A DNA stretch of 34,104 nucleotides from an uncultured Clostridia bacterium (GTDB lineage: Bacteria > Bacillota > Clostridia > Christensenellales > UBA1242), in contig CALWKA010000013.1 in the NCBI GenBank assembly GCA_944381155.1, positions 1-34,104 on the forward strand. The letters run 5' to 3'. Below the pieces are notes generated by a model that did not search any database, had not been told where the DNA came from, and was given only the letters and a program-made list of their open reading frames with translations. Positions 33,975 through 34,104 of the stretch are shown here, piece after piece (within the stretch, counting starts at the first letter, position 1; every line of letters begins with the position of its first letter). The position numbers were made by a program, and so were the translations under genes.

Positions 33975-34104
33975 GTGCCTTTGGAACTTCTTTTTTAATA
34001 TCTTTTTGTGCCAGCAAATCCCTTTATATCCCTTATTTTCTCTACCAAAATCGTGTTATTCAAGTTTATCTTTTAATTTTTGAAATTGTCTAAAATTATT
34101 TTAG
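33975..34104. other. Right edge, no gene recognised
   Basis: These 130 bp are AT-rich, with short frames only. If the tRNA fragment is an attachment site, this is the first part of the integrated element. Confidence 0.4.

Noticed and set aside
33886..34083. Plus-strand frame with peptide GARTPDPLIKR, and minus-strand frame 33721-34017
   Set aside because: This peptide is a well-known false translation of tRNA sequence. Both frames run over the tRNA-Lys fragment and the giant gene's end.
33975..34104. C-terminus of an integrase at the right edge (minus strand)
   Set aside because: A short frame ending KLKDKLE is tempting next to an attachment-like site, but a stop codon limits it to 14 residues and no catalytic motif is present.

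Overview
The window reads as chromosomal DNA of a low-GC, endospore-forming Firmicute, probably of the Clostridia. The evidence is the spore-formation genes sigE, spoIIGA, sigG and a pdaB-type deacetylase, AT-rich intergenic DNA, strong AGGAG ribosome binding sites and Bacillus-type sigma-A promoters. The C-terminal cytoplasmic domain of the giant surface protein resembles one I recall from uncultured gut Clostridia such as Christensenellales, but that placement comes from memory and is not proven here.

Layout: positions 1-71 are the 3' end of a 16S rRNA gene. It is closed by its own terminator, with no 23S rRNA following. An unrecognised 155-aa protein comes next. The sporulation block (1514-3969) has spoIIGA-sigE on the minus strand, divergent from sigG. 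A compact structured small-RNA candidate (4114-4197) follows, then a membrane zinc-ribbon protein, then pdaB and a tandem OB-fold, SSB-like gene.

From 6.2 to 17.0 kb lies a compact phage-derived cassette. It holds a sigma-region-4-like regulator behind an operator-rich promoter, an inverted membrane SH3 gene, a large terminase with all catalytic motifs, a small-terminase-like gene with a problematic start, a small Cys-rich protein, portal, scaffold-like protein, major capsid protein, a small conserved-looking phage protein, a gp4-like adaptor, a gp10-like tail-hub protein, a 38-aa ORF and a phi-LC3-type holin with a very long acidic tail. No integrase, repressor, replication gene, tail fibre, needle, tailspike or endolysin is visible. 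The order terminase-portal-scaffold-coat-gp4-gp10 matches short-tailed P22-like phages. The cassette ends at a bidirectional terminator and a tRNA-Gln gene whose 3' end faces it. It could be a remnant prophage, or a domesticated particle or gene-transfer-agent-like module. The intact terminase motifs and long open structural genes favour retained function.

After the tRNA comes a three-gene, overlapping envelope operon: a two-TM protein, a GT8 glycosyltransferase and cardiolipin synthase. About 0.7 kb of AT-rich regulatory DNA follows. One gene of 12.8 kb (21074-33853) then encodes an approximately 4259-aa surface protein with a signal peptide, Ig-like and MBG-like repeats, C-terminal membrane segments and a cytoplasmic domain. 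The right edge carries its terminator and a displaced 3' half of a tRNA-Lys gene, which is the usual scar of an element integrated just beyond the window.
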